A stretch of 64,000 bases of DNA from JAEULH01 sp963805915 (GCA_963805915.1 CAWDWD010000022.1:1-64000); one strand, 5' to 3'; numbered from the stretch's first letter, positions 18,197 through 27,700 are shown. Translations and numbers: made by a program. Notes: a model not told the origin generated them from the sequence alone.

Positions 18197-18405
18197 TAGT
18201 CCCCGCTCTCATGGCATAAACGCCGCCCGCAGCCCGGCGAAAAGCGCGGCGAGAGCAGCGGCGCTGTCTGAGGATACGTGAGGCTGACGCCCTGCCCATT
18301 CGAGCCGACTTTAGGATGTTCACGCGGCTTGGACAAAGCCGGACCGGCAGGTTGCGCTTTGCGAAAACGTCGGCTTCGACCCTTCAAATCCGGCCACATG
18401 AGAAC
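18197..18405 (-). promoter_or_regulatory. upstream region of the srf/tag-like operon
   Basis: This 209-base gap between metW and the first operon gene is the only sizeable non-coding stretch ahead of the 17-kb minus-strand unit and must hold its promoter unless transcription reads through from metX-metW. I see no convincing -35/-10 pair or operator by eye and no strong terminator behind metW. Confidence 0.3.
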
Positions 18406-19041
18406 TCACGCCGCTCGCCGCAACAGGAATACCGCCTGTTGGCCGAAGAGATTGGCGCCGAACAGGCTGCCGCGGATGGGGCGCGGAGCGCCGCTACTGT
18501 CGAGGACGAAGCCGCGTTCGATGGCGATCGCGAGCATCGTCGCAGAGCGAGACGAAATCGCGAATGGAGCAGAGGTGGATGTTCGGGGTTTCGCACCAGT
18601 GGTGCGGCAGGGCGTCGCTCATCGGCATCCGCCCCTTGACCAGCAAGTGCCAGCGATGCCTCCAAAAGGCGAAGTTGGGCAGCGAGACGATCGCGCGCCG
18701 GCCGATCCGCGGTGAGCTGTTCGAGCGTGGCCTTGGGCGAGCGCATCGCCTGGAGGGTCTGGCTGAGCACGATGTAGTCGAACGAGCCGTCGGGATAATC
18801 GACCAGGTCGGTCTCGGCGTCGCCCTGGATGACCGACAGGCCGGCGCTGACGCAGGCATTGACGCCATCGCTGCCGAGCTCGATGCCACGGCCGTCGACG
18901 CTCTTGAAGCTGACCAGGTAGTCGAGCAGGACGCCGTCGCCGCAGCCGACGTCGAGCACCCGCGATCCCGGCTCGATCAGGTCGGCGATGACCTGAAGGT
19001 CGGTGCGGATCGAGCTCCGCGCGGACTGAGCTCATGTCCAT
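18406..19041 (-). pseudogene. metW: MetW, methionine biosynthesis methyltransferase-like protein, frameshifted
   Basis: Corrected for shifts near 19015, 18712 and 18540, the fragments give a MetW protein of about 210 residues: MDMSS start, then DLIEPGSRVLDVGCGDGVLLDYL with the SAM-binding glycine loop, then PDGSFDYIVLSQTLQAM, IVSLPNFAFWRHRW and a C-terminal NLFGQQAVFLLRRA. MetW pairs with MetX in making O-acetyl- or O-succinylhomoserine in many proteobacteria. It starts 36 bases after metX. The gene is normally conserved, and each piece is well preserved, which favours sequencing indels over loss of function, but the sequence as given would not make an intact protein. Confidence 0.83.
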
Positions 19042-19077
19042 CGGCCAGAAATCCACAAGCGATTCATGAACCCGAGT

Positions 19078-20292
19078 TCACCCGCACGGCCGCGACGGCA
19101 GGCCGCGGTGCTGCGCGGCGCCAACGAGGAAACCGCGCAATACCCGGTGGAACTCGGGCTCATCGACGAGAAAAGCGTCATGGCCGGCGTTGGAGACGAT
19201 CTCGGCGAAGCTGACGTTGGCCGCGACCGCGTTCAGCGCGTGGACGATGCGTCGGCTCTGCGACCGTCGGATAAAGCCAATCGCTGGTGAACGACAGCAC
19301 GCAGAAGCGCACCTTGGTCTCGCGGAAGGCGTTGGCCAGCACACCGCCGTGACGCTCGGCCATGTCGAAGTAGTCCATCGCCCGGGTGATGTAGAGGTAC
19401 GAGTTGGCGTCGAACCGCTCGACGAAGCTGATGCCCTGGTGGCGCAGGTAGCTCTCGACCTGGAAGTCGGCGTCGAAGCCGTAGGTGACCATCGCGCGGT
19501 CCTGCAGCCGGCGGCCGAACTTCTCGTGCAGCTTGGGCTCCGACAGGTAGGTGATGTGCGCCGCCATCCGCGCGACGGCGAGACCGCGGTGCGGGTCTGC
19601 TTGCCGTGGCGCCAGTACTCGCCGCCCATCCAGTCCGGATCGGCCATGATCGCCTGGCGGCCGACCTCGTGAAAGGCGATGTTCTGGGCGGTGTGGTGCG
19701 CGGCGGTGGCGACCGGGATGGCCGCGAACACGCGCTCGGGATAGAGCGACGCCCATTCGAGCACCTGCATGCCGCCCATCGAGCCGCCGATGACCGCGAA
19801 CAGCTGGTCGATGCCGAGGTGGTCGAGCAGCATCGCCTGGGCGCGGACCATGTCGGCGATGGTGATCACCGGAAACGACAGGCCCCACGGCTCGCCCGTC
19901 GCCGGGTTGATCTCGCTCGGGCCGGCCGAGCCCATGCAGCCGCCGAGGACATTGGTGCAGATGATGAAGTAGCGATCGGTGTCGAGCGGCTTGCCCGGCC
20001 CGATCATGATGTCCCACCAGCCGTCCTTGCCGGTGACGCGGATGGGGCTCGGCGGCGAACTGGTCGCCGGTCAGCGCATGGCAGACCAGGATCGCGTTGG
20101 ACCGCCGGCGTCGAGCGCGCCGTAGGTTTGATAGGCGAGCGGGAAATCGCGCAGCTCGTAGCCGCTGTCGAGCTTGAGCGCGCGTTCGCGGCCGAGAATG
20201 ACCCGCTGAGCGGAAAAATCAGCGACCCTGGCGTCCGACACAGCGGACGCTCGAACCGGCCTTGGAGTCGGCGGCGAAAACGACGAAACCAC
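19078..20292 (-). pseudogene. metX: homoserine O-acetyltransferase MetX, frameshifted
   Basis: Corrected for four shifts (near 20100, 20045, 19580 and 19255) the fragments give an alpha/beta-hydrolase-fold MetX of about 400 residues. Landmarks are KLDSGYELRDFPLAYQTYG, NAILVCHALTGDQF, DGWWDIMIGPGKPLDTDRYF, the nucleophile elbow VIGGSMGGMQVLEW, EPKLHEKFGRRL and the C-terminal catalytic histidine in SNAGHDAFLVDEPEFH. The enzyme acylates homoserine, the first committed step of methionine synthesis. GTG 20292 is the apparent start. It is divergent from the aromatic amino-acid operon. Four indels in a core biosynthetic gene whose domains remain fully recognisable suggest base-calling or assembly error. 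Confidence 0.87.
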
Positions 20293-20468
20293 CAGGCTTG
20301 ATCATCGGCGATACATGCTGAACCCAGTTTCGCGGCAAAAGCACGCGCGGGGTGCGCGCAGCCGCCACGGTCAAACTCTCTTTGCTTTGAAGACCCTGTA
20401 GCATTATCACTAGACCGCCCGCGAAACCATACACGCGGGTGCCATATCCAAATGCTTCCGGAAACACC

Positions 20469-21407
20469 ATGAGCCTGGACCAAGACCTCGCGTCCGTGCG
20501 GGCGCAAATCGACGCCATCGACGACGCCATACACGATCTGATTGTCCGCCGTACAGAACTGGTCGAGCAGGTGCGTGTGATCAAGCACGACTTGCCAATC
20601 AAGATTCAGCCGTCGCGCGAGGCCGATATCATCTACCGGATCGTCGACCGGCATCGCGGCGCCTTTCCGAAGCGCGAGCTAGTGGCGATCTGGCGGCAGC
20701 TGATCAACGCGACGCTGTCGTTCGAAGGCCCGTTTTCGGTCGCCGCCTACCTGCCCGAAGACACTCCCGGCTATTGGGATCTGGCGCGCGACCAATACGG
20801 CGGGTTCACGCCCATGAGCCGCCACACCTCGGTGCGTTCGGTGATCGAGACGGTCCGCCGCCGCGAGGCCATTGTCGGCGTTCTGCCGCTGCCGCGCGGT
20901 AACGACGACGACGATCCATGGTGGCGGCACATCGTCACCAGCCAGCCCGAGACGCCGCGCATCATCGCCCGGCTGCCGTTCGCCGGCCCCGGTAACGGCC
21001 GGGGCGGCGATCTCCAGGCGCTGGTCATCTGTCCCGTCGGGCTCAGGCCCACCGGTCGTGACCGGACCTACCTCGCGGCCGATGTCGAGGACGGCACCAA
21101 CTTGGGCCAGTATGTCGCCGCCCTGACCGCCGCCGGTCTGGCGCCCGTCTTTACCGCTCAGTGGCGCCAGAAGGAGCCGCCGGTCTCCTGGCTGTACCTC
21201 GCCGAGGTCGATGGTTTCATCGACGCCGACGACGGCCGGCTTAAGAGCGTTCGCGAGACCATGGGCAAGCCGCTCAACCGGCTCATCATCCTCGGCGGAT
21301 ATGCCCAGCCGCTCGGGCTTGACGAGCTTGGCGAGCCGGCCGGTAGCGCGGCCAATGCGGCGGGCCAGGTGGCCAAGCCGGGCGAGCCGGGCTCACGCGC
21401 GTCATGA
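20469..21407 (+). CDS. chorismate mutase, AroQ-type N-domain with long C-terminal domain
   Basis: The 312-residue product begins with an AroQ helical chorismate mutase domain (residues about 3-90; ASVRAQIDAIDDAIHDLIVRRTELVEQV, then KIQPSREADIIYRIV), which turns chorismate into prephenate. A C-terminal domain of about 200 residues (EDTPGYWDLARDQYG and later YLAEVDGFI) looks like the substrate-binding fold of prephenate dehydratase-type proteins but lacks features I could call catalytic. This architecture is common beside hisC and tyrA in Rhodospirillales. ATG 20469 is preferred over 20439. It overlaps hisC by four bases (ATGA), giving a coupled aromatic operon that feeds prephenate to the downstream TyrA. 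Confidence 0.85.
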   Translation: MSLDQDLASVRAQIDAIDDAIHDLIVRRTELVEQVRVIKHDLPIKIQPSREADIIYRIVDRHRGAFPKRELVAIWRQLINATLSFEGPFSVAAYLPEDTPGYWDLARDQYGGFTPMSRHTSVRSVIETVRRREAIVGVLPLPRGNDDDDPWWRHIVTSQPETPRIIARLPFAGPGNGRGGDLQALVICPVGLRPTGRDRTYLAADVEDGTNLGQYVAALTAAGLAPVFTAQWRQKEPPVSWLYLAEVDGFIDADDGRLKSVRETMGKPLNRLIILGGYAQPLGLDELGEPAGSAANAAGQVAKPGEPGSRAS

Positions 21408-22498
21408 CCGTCGCGCTGACGCCGCGTCCCGGCATTCTCGACATCGAGCCCTACGTCGGCGGCGAGTCGGCAATTCCCGGGGTCGAGCGGATCATCAAGC
21501 TTGCCTCCAACGAGAGCGCTTTAGGCCCTAGCCCAGCGGCGGTCGCCGCGTTGCGCGCGGCAGCGGGCGACATCCACCGCTACCCCGACGGCGGTTGCGT
21601 TGCCCTGCGCCGAGCGCTTGGCGATCTGCACCGGCTGGACCCGGCGCGAATCGTCTGCGGCGCCGGCTCCGACGAACTGCTCGGGTTGTTGTGCCGCGCC
21701 TACGCTGGTCCCGGCGACGAGGTGATCCACACCCGCCACGGCTTTTTGATGTACCCGATCGCCGCGACGGCGGCCGGCGCGACACCGCGCTCGGTGGCCG
21801 AGACCCGGCTAACCGCCGATGTCGGCGCGATCCTCGAAGGCGTCAACGCGAACACCCGGATCGTCTTCCTCGCCAATCCCAACAATCCGACCGGGACCTA
21901 CGTTCCCGCGGGGGAACTCGCGCACCTGCGCGCCGGGCTGCGCGATGACATTCTGCTCGTCATCGACGCGGCCTACGCCGAGTACATCGACCGCGGCGAC
22001 TACACCAGCGGCTTCGAACTGGTCGACGCCGGCGCCAACGTCGTCGTCACCCGAACGTTCTCGAAGATCTATGGCCTGGGCGGCCTGCGCCTCGGTTGGG
22101 CGTATTGCCCGCCGGCCATCGCCGATGTCCTCAACCGCAGCCGCAATCCATTCAACGTCTCGACGCCGGCCCAAACCGCCGGAGTCGCGGCGCTTGCCGA
22201 TCAAGATTTCGTCGCGCGGTCCCAGACCCACAACGCGCGTTGGCGTCTCTGGCTGAGCGGACAACTCCGCGACCTCGGCCTCGATGTCGCCGACAGCTTC
22301 GCCAACTTCGTCCTCGCGCGCTTTTCGGAGCCGAGGGCCGCCGACGCCGCCGATGCGTTCCTCAAGAGCCGCGGCATCATCGTCCGCCGGATGGCGAGCT
22401 ACCTGCTGCCGGAAGCGCTGCGGATCACCATCGGCCGGGACGACGAACTCGCCGCGGTCGTCGATGCGCTCAAGGCCTTCCGGGGTCTGGGCAGATGA
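21404..22498 (+). CDS. hisC: histidinol-phosphate / aromatic aminotransferase
   Basis: This 364-residue PLP enzyme of aminotransferase fold type I has the HisC landmarks IKLASNESALGPSPAAVAAL, YPDGGCVALRRAL, FLANPNNPTGTY, the Asp/Tyr pair in VIDAAYAEYID, and the lysine that binds PLP in TRTFSKIYGLGGLRLGW. It transfers the amino group in histidine synthesis and, in this chorismate mutase-tyrA context, probably also works on aromatic keto acids. Both borders overlap neighbours by ATGA, so the three genes are translationally coupled. Confidence 0.93.
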   Translation: MTVALTPRPGILDIEPYVGGESAIPGVERIIKLASNESALGPSPAAVAALRAAAGDIHRYPDGGCVALRRALGDLHRLDPARIVCGAGSDELLGLLCRAYAGPGDEVIHTRHGFLMYPIAATAAGATPRSVAETRLTADVGAILEGVNANTRIVFLANPNNPTGTYVPAGELAHLRAGLRDDILLVIDAAYAEYIDRGDYTSGFELVDAGANVVVTRTFSKIYGLGGLRLGWAYCPPAIADVLNRSRNPFNVSTPAQTAGVAALADQDFVARSQTHNARWRLWLSGQLRDLGLDVADSFANFVLARFSEPRAADAADAFLKSRGIIVRRMASYLLPEALRITIGRDDELAAVVDALKAFRGLGR

Positions 22499-23391
22499 GC
22501 GAGGCCGTGCCGACGCCCCATTTCCAGAAAATCGCGCTGATCGGCATCGGCCTGATCGGCTCGTCGCTGGCCCGCGTCGTTCGCCGCGACGGCCTGGCCG
22601 ATCACATCGCCGTCTGCGCGCGCACGCACGCGACCCTTGATACGGCCCGCCAGCTCGGGATCGCCGACAGCACCACCACCGATCCGCGCCAGGTCGTCGA
22701 GGGCGCGGACTTGGTCATCTTGTGCACGCCGCTCGGCGCCTACGGTGCGGTCGCGCGGGCGATGGCGCCGGCGCTAAGCCCTGAGTGCATCGTCACCGAC
22801 GTCGGCTCGGTCAAGCAGTGCGTCATCCGCGATGTTGCCCCGCATCTGCCGGACGGGGTCCATCTGGTTCCCGGTCATCCGGTCGCGGGTACGGAGCATT
22901 CCGGCCCGGAGGCCGGTTTCGCGGAACTATTTCAAGGGCGCTTTTGCATTCTCACGCCGCCAAGCGGAACCGACCCGGCCGCAATCGAGCGGGTCGCGGC
23001 GCTGTGGCGCCAGGCCGGGATGACGGTCGAGCTGACCGGAGCTCAACATCACGATCGGGTGCTGGCAATCACTTCGCACCTGCCTCACCTCATCGCCTAC
23101 ACCATCGTCGGCACCGCGACCGACCTGGAAGAGCAATTGAGGCTTGAGGTGGTGAAGTTCTCCGCCGGCGGCTTTCGCGACTTCACTCGGATCGCGGCCT
23201 CCGATCCGGTCATGTGGCGCGATATTTTCATGAACAACCGCGACGCCGTGCTCGAGATGCTCGGGCGGTTCAGCGAAGATCTCATCGCGCTGCAACGCGC
23301 CATCCGCTGGGGCGAGGCGGACGTGCTGGAGGAGAAGTTCATCCGCACCCGCGAGATCCGCCGCGGCGTCCTTGCCGCCAAGCAGGATTGA
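22495..23391 (+). CDS. tyrA: prephenate/arogenate dehydrogenase
   Basis: The 298-residue enzyme oxidatively decarboxylates prephenate or arogenate in tyrosine synthesis. It has an N-terminal Rossmann motif (IALIGIGLIGSSLARVV, residues about 13-29). The segments VILCTPLGAYGAVA and VTDVGSVKQCVIRD follow, then the family signature HLVPGHPVAGTEHSGPEAG with the catalytic-region histidines. A helical dimerisation domain ends the protein (SHLPHLIAYTIVG, KFSAGGFRDFTRIAASDP). ATG 22495 overlaps hisC by ATGA; the longer open frame from 22096 is a shadow of hisC. Confidence 0.94.
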   Translation: MSEAVPTPHFQKIALIGIGLIGSSLARVVRRDGLADHIAVCARTHATLDTARQLGIADSTTTDPRQVVEGADLVILCTPLGAYGAVARAMAPALSPECIVTDVGSVKQCVIRDVAPHLPDGVHLVPGHPVAGTEHSGPEAGFAELFQGRFCILTPPSGTDPAAIERVAALWRQAGMTVELTGAQHHDRVLAITSHLPHLIAYTIVGTATDLEEQLRLEVVKFSAGGFRDFTRIAASDPVMWRDIFMNNRDAVLEMLGRFSEDLIALQRAIRWGEADVLEEKFIRTREIRRGVLAAKQD

Positions 23392-23410
23392 CGGCTCCAG
23401 ACCGCGCGCG

Positions 23411-23432
23411 CCGGTGGGCTCCGCCCAGCCGG
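23411..23432. terminator. possible bidirectional hairpin between convergent genes
   Basis: The stretch reads CCGGTGGGCTCCGCCCAGCC followed by GG and can fold into a GC-rich hairpin with one bulged base. It lies 20 bases after tyrA and just before the convergent methyltransferase gene. There is no T-run, so termination by this element alone is uncertain. Confidence 0.35.
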
Positions 23433-23438
23433 CTCATG

Positions 23439-24089
23439 TCATGGGTGGGCTGCCGGCAGGAAAGTCTCGGGGCGGGTCCACTCGTCATCGCGGAAGATGC
23501 GGATGATGTCGTCATGGATGATCATGTCGTAGGGCGTGCTCTCACGCACATGGGCGTGTAGTTTCCGGATGCTCGGGTAGTCGTTTCGCCCAACGAACCA
23601 GCGGGCGTCGTCGATGAGGATCAGGTGTGTTTTCACTTCATGCGCGAAGATGCACGCCAACTCATCGAGAACGGGAGTGTTCTTGTCCGACTTGCTCGTG
23701 ATACCGCCGGTGTAGTGCGCATCGAGCCAGAAGACGGCGGGCTCGTGCAGGTCGGCCACTATCTTGCGTAGGATGTCGGAACTGTCGCCATGAAAGCAGG
23801 AGATGTTGTTCGCGCATTTTAGTCGCTCGGTCGAAGTTTCGTACAGCTTCTTGTCGATCTCTATCGTGTAAACCTGCTTATATTTCGTTGCGAGAGAGGC
23901 GGTCGTTACACCGAAGTAGGTGCCCGTCTCCACCACGACATTATAATGATCGGCGTAAGAGAGCAGGAGCCTCCGCTTTTCGTCCGGAGGAAGACGCGTA
24001 AGCTCATGGACCGCCCGCGCCTGCGTCAAGAAATATATATCCCCGAGGAAGCGCCGAAGAGACTCGATCATCCTATTTGGGCCAGACAA
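23439..24089 (-). CDS. class I SAM-dependent methyltransferase-like protein
   Basis: The 216-residue product has a Rossmann-type methyltransferase core: motif I VVVETGTYFGVTTASLA (about residues 50-66), motif II acidic residue in YTIEIDKKLYE, then CFHGDSSDIL and VFWLDAHYTGG, and ILIDDARWF. It resembles the Methyltransf_24-like proteins often found with sugar or surface-polysaccharide genes, but no target can be named. Base composition is visibly lower in GC than the neighbours, suggesting acquisition by transfer. It is convergent with tyrA and stands alone; the 168 bases upstream hold no recognisable gene. Confidence 0.72.
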   Translation of the reverse strand: MSGPNRMIESLRRFLGDIYFLTQARAVHELTRLPPDEKRRLLLSYADHYNVVVETGTYFGVTTASLATKYKQVYTIEIDKKLYETSTERLKCANNISCFHGDSSDILRKIVADLHEPAVFWLDAHYTGGITSKSDKNTPVLDELACIFAHEVKTHLILIDDARWFVGRNDYPSIRKLHAHVRESTPYDMIIHDDIIRIFRDDEWTRPETFLPAAHP

Positions 24090-24257
24090 GTACTACTCAT
24101 TTGGAGCTTTCATCCCCACTCATTGCAACCCCTACGACATTGCAGGGCATCCTTCCAGAGTCATGGTTCGCACGATGGGTCACATCCAGGGATGCGTCAA
24201 GACCTGCCGCTCCCGCCGAGCCACAACAACCGATGTCAGTTGCTCAGCCCCTGCCCG

Positions 24258-25349
24258 TCACCCGGCGCGGCCGTGGGGGCCTCGCGGCCATTCGATCTCG
24301 GGCACGCTCAGCAGCGGTAGCGGACCCACCGACAGGACGCGATTTTGCAGTGATAGCGGCACCTGTATCGTCGGCGGGACGCCGCCGCGCGCGGGGCCGG
24401 CAAGGAACGCGAGCGCGATGCGCGCCTTATTCGCAGTCTGCTCGTCAATGATGCTGCGCGCCGAGAGCTCCGCGACGGTCTCTTGAAAGCCCTGAATCCG
24501 CGCGGTAAACGCGCCGACCGGCTGAGCCTCGTCATCGAGAGCAAGGGTGCCCTCGCCGTCGAAGGACAACGGCCCGTAGTCGAAGCGCAAGCTGGAAAAT
24601 CGAATGCTGCCGCCGCTGTCGCGCCAGCGGGCGAAGGCATCCCGGACGTTGGCGGCCGATGCCGCGGAGCCGCTTATGGTCGCATCCGCCGCCAGTCGGC
24701 CGATCGTATTGCCAAGAGGCAGATCGAGAATGCCGGGAAGGCGCAGACCGGCTCCGCTTACGCTAAAGGCATAGGCGCTGTCCGGTTCGGCCGGCGGCAT
24801 GCGCTTGGCGAGAGATCCCGTAGCGGTGAGCTGGTCCAGGCCGATCTCGTCGCCGGGTTCCTCCGCGGCCATTGCCAAACCGCGCATCGTCAGCCGCCCC
24901 GCCGACGCGCCCGCCTCGTCACCGGCAAACAGCTTCAGTTTCTCGACGCGGCCGCGGTAGGTCTTCAGCTTGCCGGCGACATTGACCGAGAGGGCTTGGC
25001 CACCGGCAAGCTTGACGGTGACGCCGTTCGGCCGCAGCGGGCTCGCTTCAATGGCGGCCTGATCGCCCGCCCACGACCAGCCGAGGGCACGACCGTCGGG
25101 CGCGGTGACAACGGGTTCGGTCATCGTCACACGGGCCGCGAACGGAAAGCCGCCGAGGCCAAGTCCGGAGTAGGCCACCCGGTAGCCCTCCGCCTCGCAG
25201 GCCTGAATCCAGTGCAACACGCCACCGCGCACCTGAAAGCTCGTGAAAGCCCAGAGTCCGCCATAGCCGACAAGGATAAAAAGCAACAATAGCGCGGCGC
25301 CGGTTGCGGCACGCGCGCCGAAGCGCCATGCGCGCGGTCGTACCGTCAT
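24258..25349 (-). CDS. DUF2125 family membrane-anchored protein
   Basis: The 363-residue product (counted from ATG 25349) has an N-terminal transmembrane anchor (AATGAALLLLFILVGYGGLWAF) followed by a large extracytoplasmic beta-rich region. Early conserved features are YRVAYSGLGLGGFPFAARV and VTAPDGRALGWSWAGDQ, which are typical of the alphaproteobacterial DUF2125 family, whose function is unknown but which resembles lipid- or envelope-associated proteins. GTG 25409 and ATG 25403 are longer alternatives in frame. The gene is divergent from the DMT transporter, and the 150 bases between them must hold both promoters. Confidence 0.78.
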   Translation of the reverse strand: MTVRPRAWRFGARAATGAALLLLFILVGYGGLWAFTSFQVRGGVLHWIQACEAEGYRVAYSGLGLGGFPFAARVTMTEPVVTAPDGRALGWSWAGDQAAIEASPLRPNGVTVKLAGGQALSVNVAGKLKTYRGRVEKLKLFAGDEAGASAGRLTMRGLAMAAEEPGDEIGLDQLTATGSLAKRMPPAEPDSAYAFSVSGAGLRLPGILDLPLGNTIGRLAADATISGSAASAANVRDAFARWRDSGGSIRFSSLRFDYGPLSFDGEGTLALDDEAQPVGAFTARIQGFQETVAELSARSIIDEQTANKARIALAFLAGPARGGVPPTIQVPLSLQNRVLSVGPLPLLSVPEIEWPRGPHGRAG

Positions 25350-25503
25350 CGCGTCCGACACCAACGTGGCATCGGAATGGCGCAACGGCGAGACGCGATT
25401 CATCAGCACACACCAGTCTTGCCATCCGAGACCCCCTTATAGGCCGTTGCGGCTGAACTTGCGAGCGTCTAGCGTGCCGAATGGACGGGAATATGACGAG
25501 TTG

Positions 25504-26409
25504 ATGACGAAGGAGCCCACGCCGCCCGCGCCGGATGATGAATATGGGGCGTCCGCGTGGGTCGGGGCGATGCCGGCGGTGTTCGTCGTGTTGTGGAGCA
25601 CCGGATTCATCGGCGCCAAGCTTGGCTTGCCGCATGCCGAACCGTTCACCTTTCTGCTCGTCCGGTTTGCCTGCGTTGCGGCGCTGCTCGGCGCGGCGGC
25701 TCTGGTCATCGGCGCACCGTGGCCGGGGTCGGTCGCGGAAGTCCGTCGCATCGTCCTCGCGGGGCTGTTGATTCACGGCGTCTATCTGGGGGGCGTATTC
25801 TCCGCGATCGCCCACGGGGTGCCGGCGGGGGTCGCGGCGCTGATCGTGGGACTTCAGCCGCTACTGACCGCCGCCGCGGCGCGCTATTATCTCTACGAGC
25901 GGATCAGCCCGGCGCAATGGCTTGGGCTCGCTATCGGTCTTGTTGGGGTCGCTCTGGTCGTCGCCGACAAGCTGAGCCCGCGCGCAAGTGACCTCGCCGG
26001 CGCCGGCTGGGCGGTGATCGCGCTGGTGGGCATAACCGCCGGCACGCTCTACCAGAAGCGCCACGGCGGCGGCATGAACCTCTATACCGGCTCGGCGGTC
26101 CAATTCGCCGCCGTCACCCTGGCCTACGCGCCGATCGCGCTGTTGTTCGAGACGATGCGGGTGGACTGGACGGGCGAATTCGTCTTCGCTCTCGGCTGGC
26201 TCGTCATTGCGCTTTCGATCGGCGCGATCAGCCTGCTCTATTTGATGATCCGCCGTGGCGCCGCGGCTCGAGTGGCCAGCCTGTTCTACCTGACACCGGC
26301 GGTAACCGCGCTGTTCGCCTGGGCGTTATTCGGCGAGACCCTGGGGCCGGCGGCAATCGTCGGAATGGCGCTGGCGGCGGCGGGTGTCGCCTTGGTGACC
26401 CGCCGATGA
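25504..26409 (+). CDS. EamA/DMT-superfamily transporter
   Basis: The 301-residue inner-membrane protein has about ten transmembrane helices in two EamA repeats. Landmarks are VVLWSTGFIGAKLGL in helix 1, PFTFLLVRFACVAALLGAAAL, and GVPAGVAALIVGLQPLLTAAAA in the first repeat. The second repeat carries RVASLFYLTPAVTALFAWALFGE and a final GMALAAAGVALVTRR. Members export amino acids or other metabolites; the substrate cannot be told. ATG 25504 is the best start because the longer frame from 25366 overlaps the divergent gene. It overlaps the ChaC gene by ATGA, so the two are co-transcribed. Confidence 0.88.
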   Translation: MTKEPTPPAPDDEYGASAWVGAMPAVFVVLWSTGFIGAKLGLPHAEPFTFLLVRFACVAALLGAAALVIGAPWPGSVAEVRRIVLAGLLIHGVYLGGVFSAIAHGVPAGVAALIVGLQPLLTAAAARYYLYERISPAQWLGLAIGLVGVALVVADKLSPRASDLAGAGWAVIALVGITAGTLYQKRHGGGMNLYTGSAVQFAAVTLAYAPIALLFETMRVDWTGEFVFALGWLVIALSIGAISLLYLMIRRGAAARVASLFYLTPAVTALFAWALFGETLGPAAIVGMALAAAGVALVTRR

Positions 26410-26999
26410 CGGCACCGCCCGGCCGGGTCGTCGTCACCTCGGCTTGGCGAAACGAGCCATGGGTCTTCGCCTATGGCTCGTTGATGTGGGACCCCGGCTT
26501 TCCCTGCGCAGAAATTTACTCGGCGTTGCTGCGCGGCTACCATCGCTCCTTGTGCATTCTATCGATCCGCAATCGCGGCACCGATGAGCGGCCGGGTCTT
26601 GTCCTTGGCCTCGATCGCGGCGGCTCGTGCGCCGGGCGCGCCCTGCGCGTGGCGGCCGATCACGTCGAGGCGACACTCGCCTATCTCGAACGTCGCGAGC
26701 TGGCGACCCAGTCGTATCGGCCAAGAATGCTGCCGGTTCGCCTTGGGCCCGGCGGGAGAGCGGGTGAGCGCGTACGGGCGCTGAGCTTCGTCGCCGATCC
26801 CGGACATCGCCAGTACGCCGGCGGCCTTCCGCCCACCACGGCCGCCGCGCTCGTTCGTCAGGGGCGTGGCTCATACGGCGGTTCGCTCGACTACCTGCGC
26901 AACGTCGTCGAGCATCTTGATGCAATCAGCATCGCCGACGGCCCGCTCCACCGCATCCTTGCGCTCGCCGAGGGCGCGGGAGATCCCGGCCGGCGCTGA
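26406..26999 (+). CDS. chaC: gamma-glutamylcyclotransferase, ChaC-like
   Basis: The 197-residue protein carries the ChaC glutathione-specific cyclotransferase signature: WVFAYGSLMWDPGF (substrate loop, residues about 19-32), RGYHRSLCI, the catalytic glutamate in AYLERRELATQSYRPRMLPV, and the C-terminal YGGSLDYLRNVVEHLDA. It would cleave glutathione to 5-oxoproline and Cys-Gly in the cytoplasm. It is the second gene of a two-gene unit with the DMT exporter; export of a glutathione-derived product is a possible link but not shown. Confidence 0.9.
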   Translation: MTAPPGRVVVTSAWRNEPWVFAYGSLMWDPGFPCAEIYSALLRGYHRSLCILSIRNRGTDERPGLVLGLDRGGSCAGRALRVAADHVEATLAYLERRELATQSYRPRMLPVRLGPGGRAGERVRALSFVADPGHRQYAGGLPPTTAAALVRQGRGSYGGSLDYLRNVVEHLDAISIADGPLHRILALAEGAGDPGRR

Positions 27000-27012
27000 T
27001 CCACGGGCCGTC

Positions 27013-27582
27013 TCAGGAGATGGTTTCGACCGAACCGTCGAGCGACATCAAAAGCAGCTCGGTGCGCAGCGCGGGATATTTTTCGCCGACTGCGGCGCGC
27101 AGCTTTTCCATGTGCTCGGCATGAATTTCCGTCTCCCTTTCGGGATTGGCCGCGAAATCTTCGCCGAGAAGTGCCTTGTAGGCGCCGCAGTCGCGGTGAT
27201 CGAGAACCAGCAGCGAATTCACGTGATGGAGCTCGAGCGAGAGACCGAGATGCTCCCAGAATGTCACCGCCCACGCCGGAAAGCGGTCATTCGTCGCGCC
27301 GAGAGAGGCGCCGGCGAGGATCACCTGATCATAGTTATTTGTCAGGTCGCGGCCGTCCATGTAGCGAACAATATCGTCGAGCAGGCGGTAGTCCATGCAG
27401 CTCAGGACGAGCGCTTCGGAGTGGCCGGCGACGGCGCGCATGGACATCAGCGGCGAGCCCAGCAGCGCCGCGCCGGCGGCAAGGGCGGTGCCGCGAATGA
27501 ATCCGCGCCGGCTCGCCGGTCGGGCAGAAATCAGCGAGGGGGAAAGACGACAGGAGTGATGCGGTGGCGCGGACGTGCTCAT
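27013..27582 (-). CDS. Tat-exported carbonic-anhydrase-like protein
   Basis: The 189-residue product has a twin-arginine signal (SRRGFIRGTALAAGAALLG), so it would be folded before export to the periplasm. The mature part carries the beta-carbonic-anhydrase metal site pattern: SCMDYR (Cys plus the Asp-Arg dyad) and LDHRDCGAY (His and Cys). Sequence beyond these motifs is short and diverged, so true anhydrase activity is uncertain. ATG 27582 is chosen because the longer frame lacks a signal at its N-terminus. It is convergent with ChaC and divergent from the GFA gene. Confidence 0.72.
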   Translation of the reverse strand: MSTSAPPHHSCRLSPSLISARPASRRGFIRGTALAAGAALLGSPLMSMRAVAGHSEALVLSCMDYRLLDDIVRYMDGRDLTNNYDQVILAGASLGATNDRFPAWAVTFWEHLGLSLELHHVNSLLVLDHRDCGAYKALLGEDFAANPERETEIHAEHMEKLRAAVGEKYPALRTELLLMSLDGSVETIS

Positions 27583-27700
27583 TGGAAACTGATCCTTGCT
27601 GACGTTCACCTGATACGCGGCCCCGCCCTCTTTCCGGCGCCGCCGGAAGGAAGGCACATTGGCAGCGTAGGCATTTCGCTTCAAGAAGAGGAGTTCGACC

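Noticed and set aside
20293..20468. SAM-II type riboswitch upstream of metX
   Set aside because: The gap forms GC-rich hairpins, but the conserved pseudoknot sequence of the alphaproteobacterial SAM-II class could not be found.
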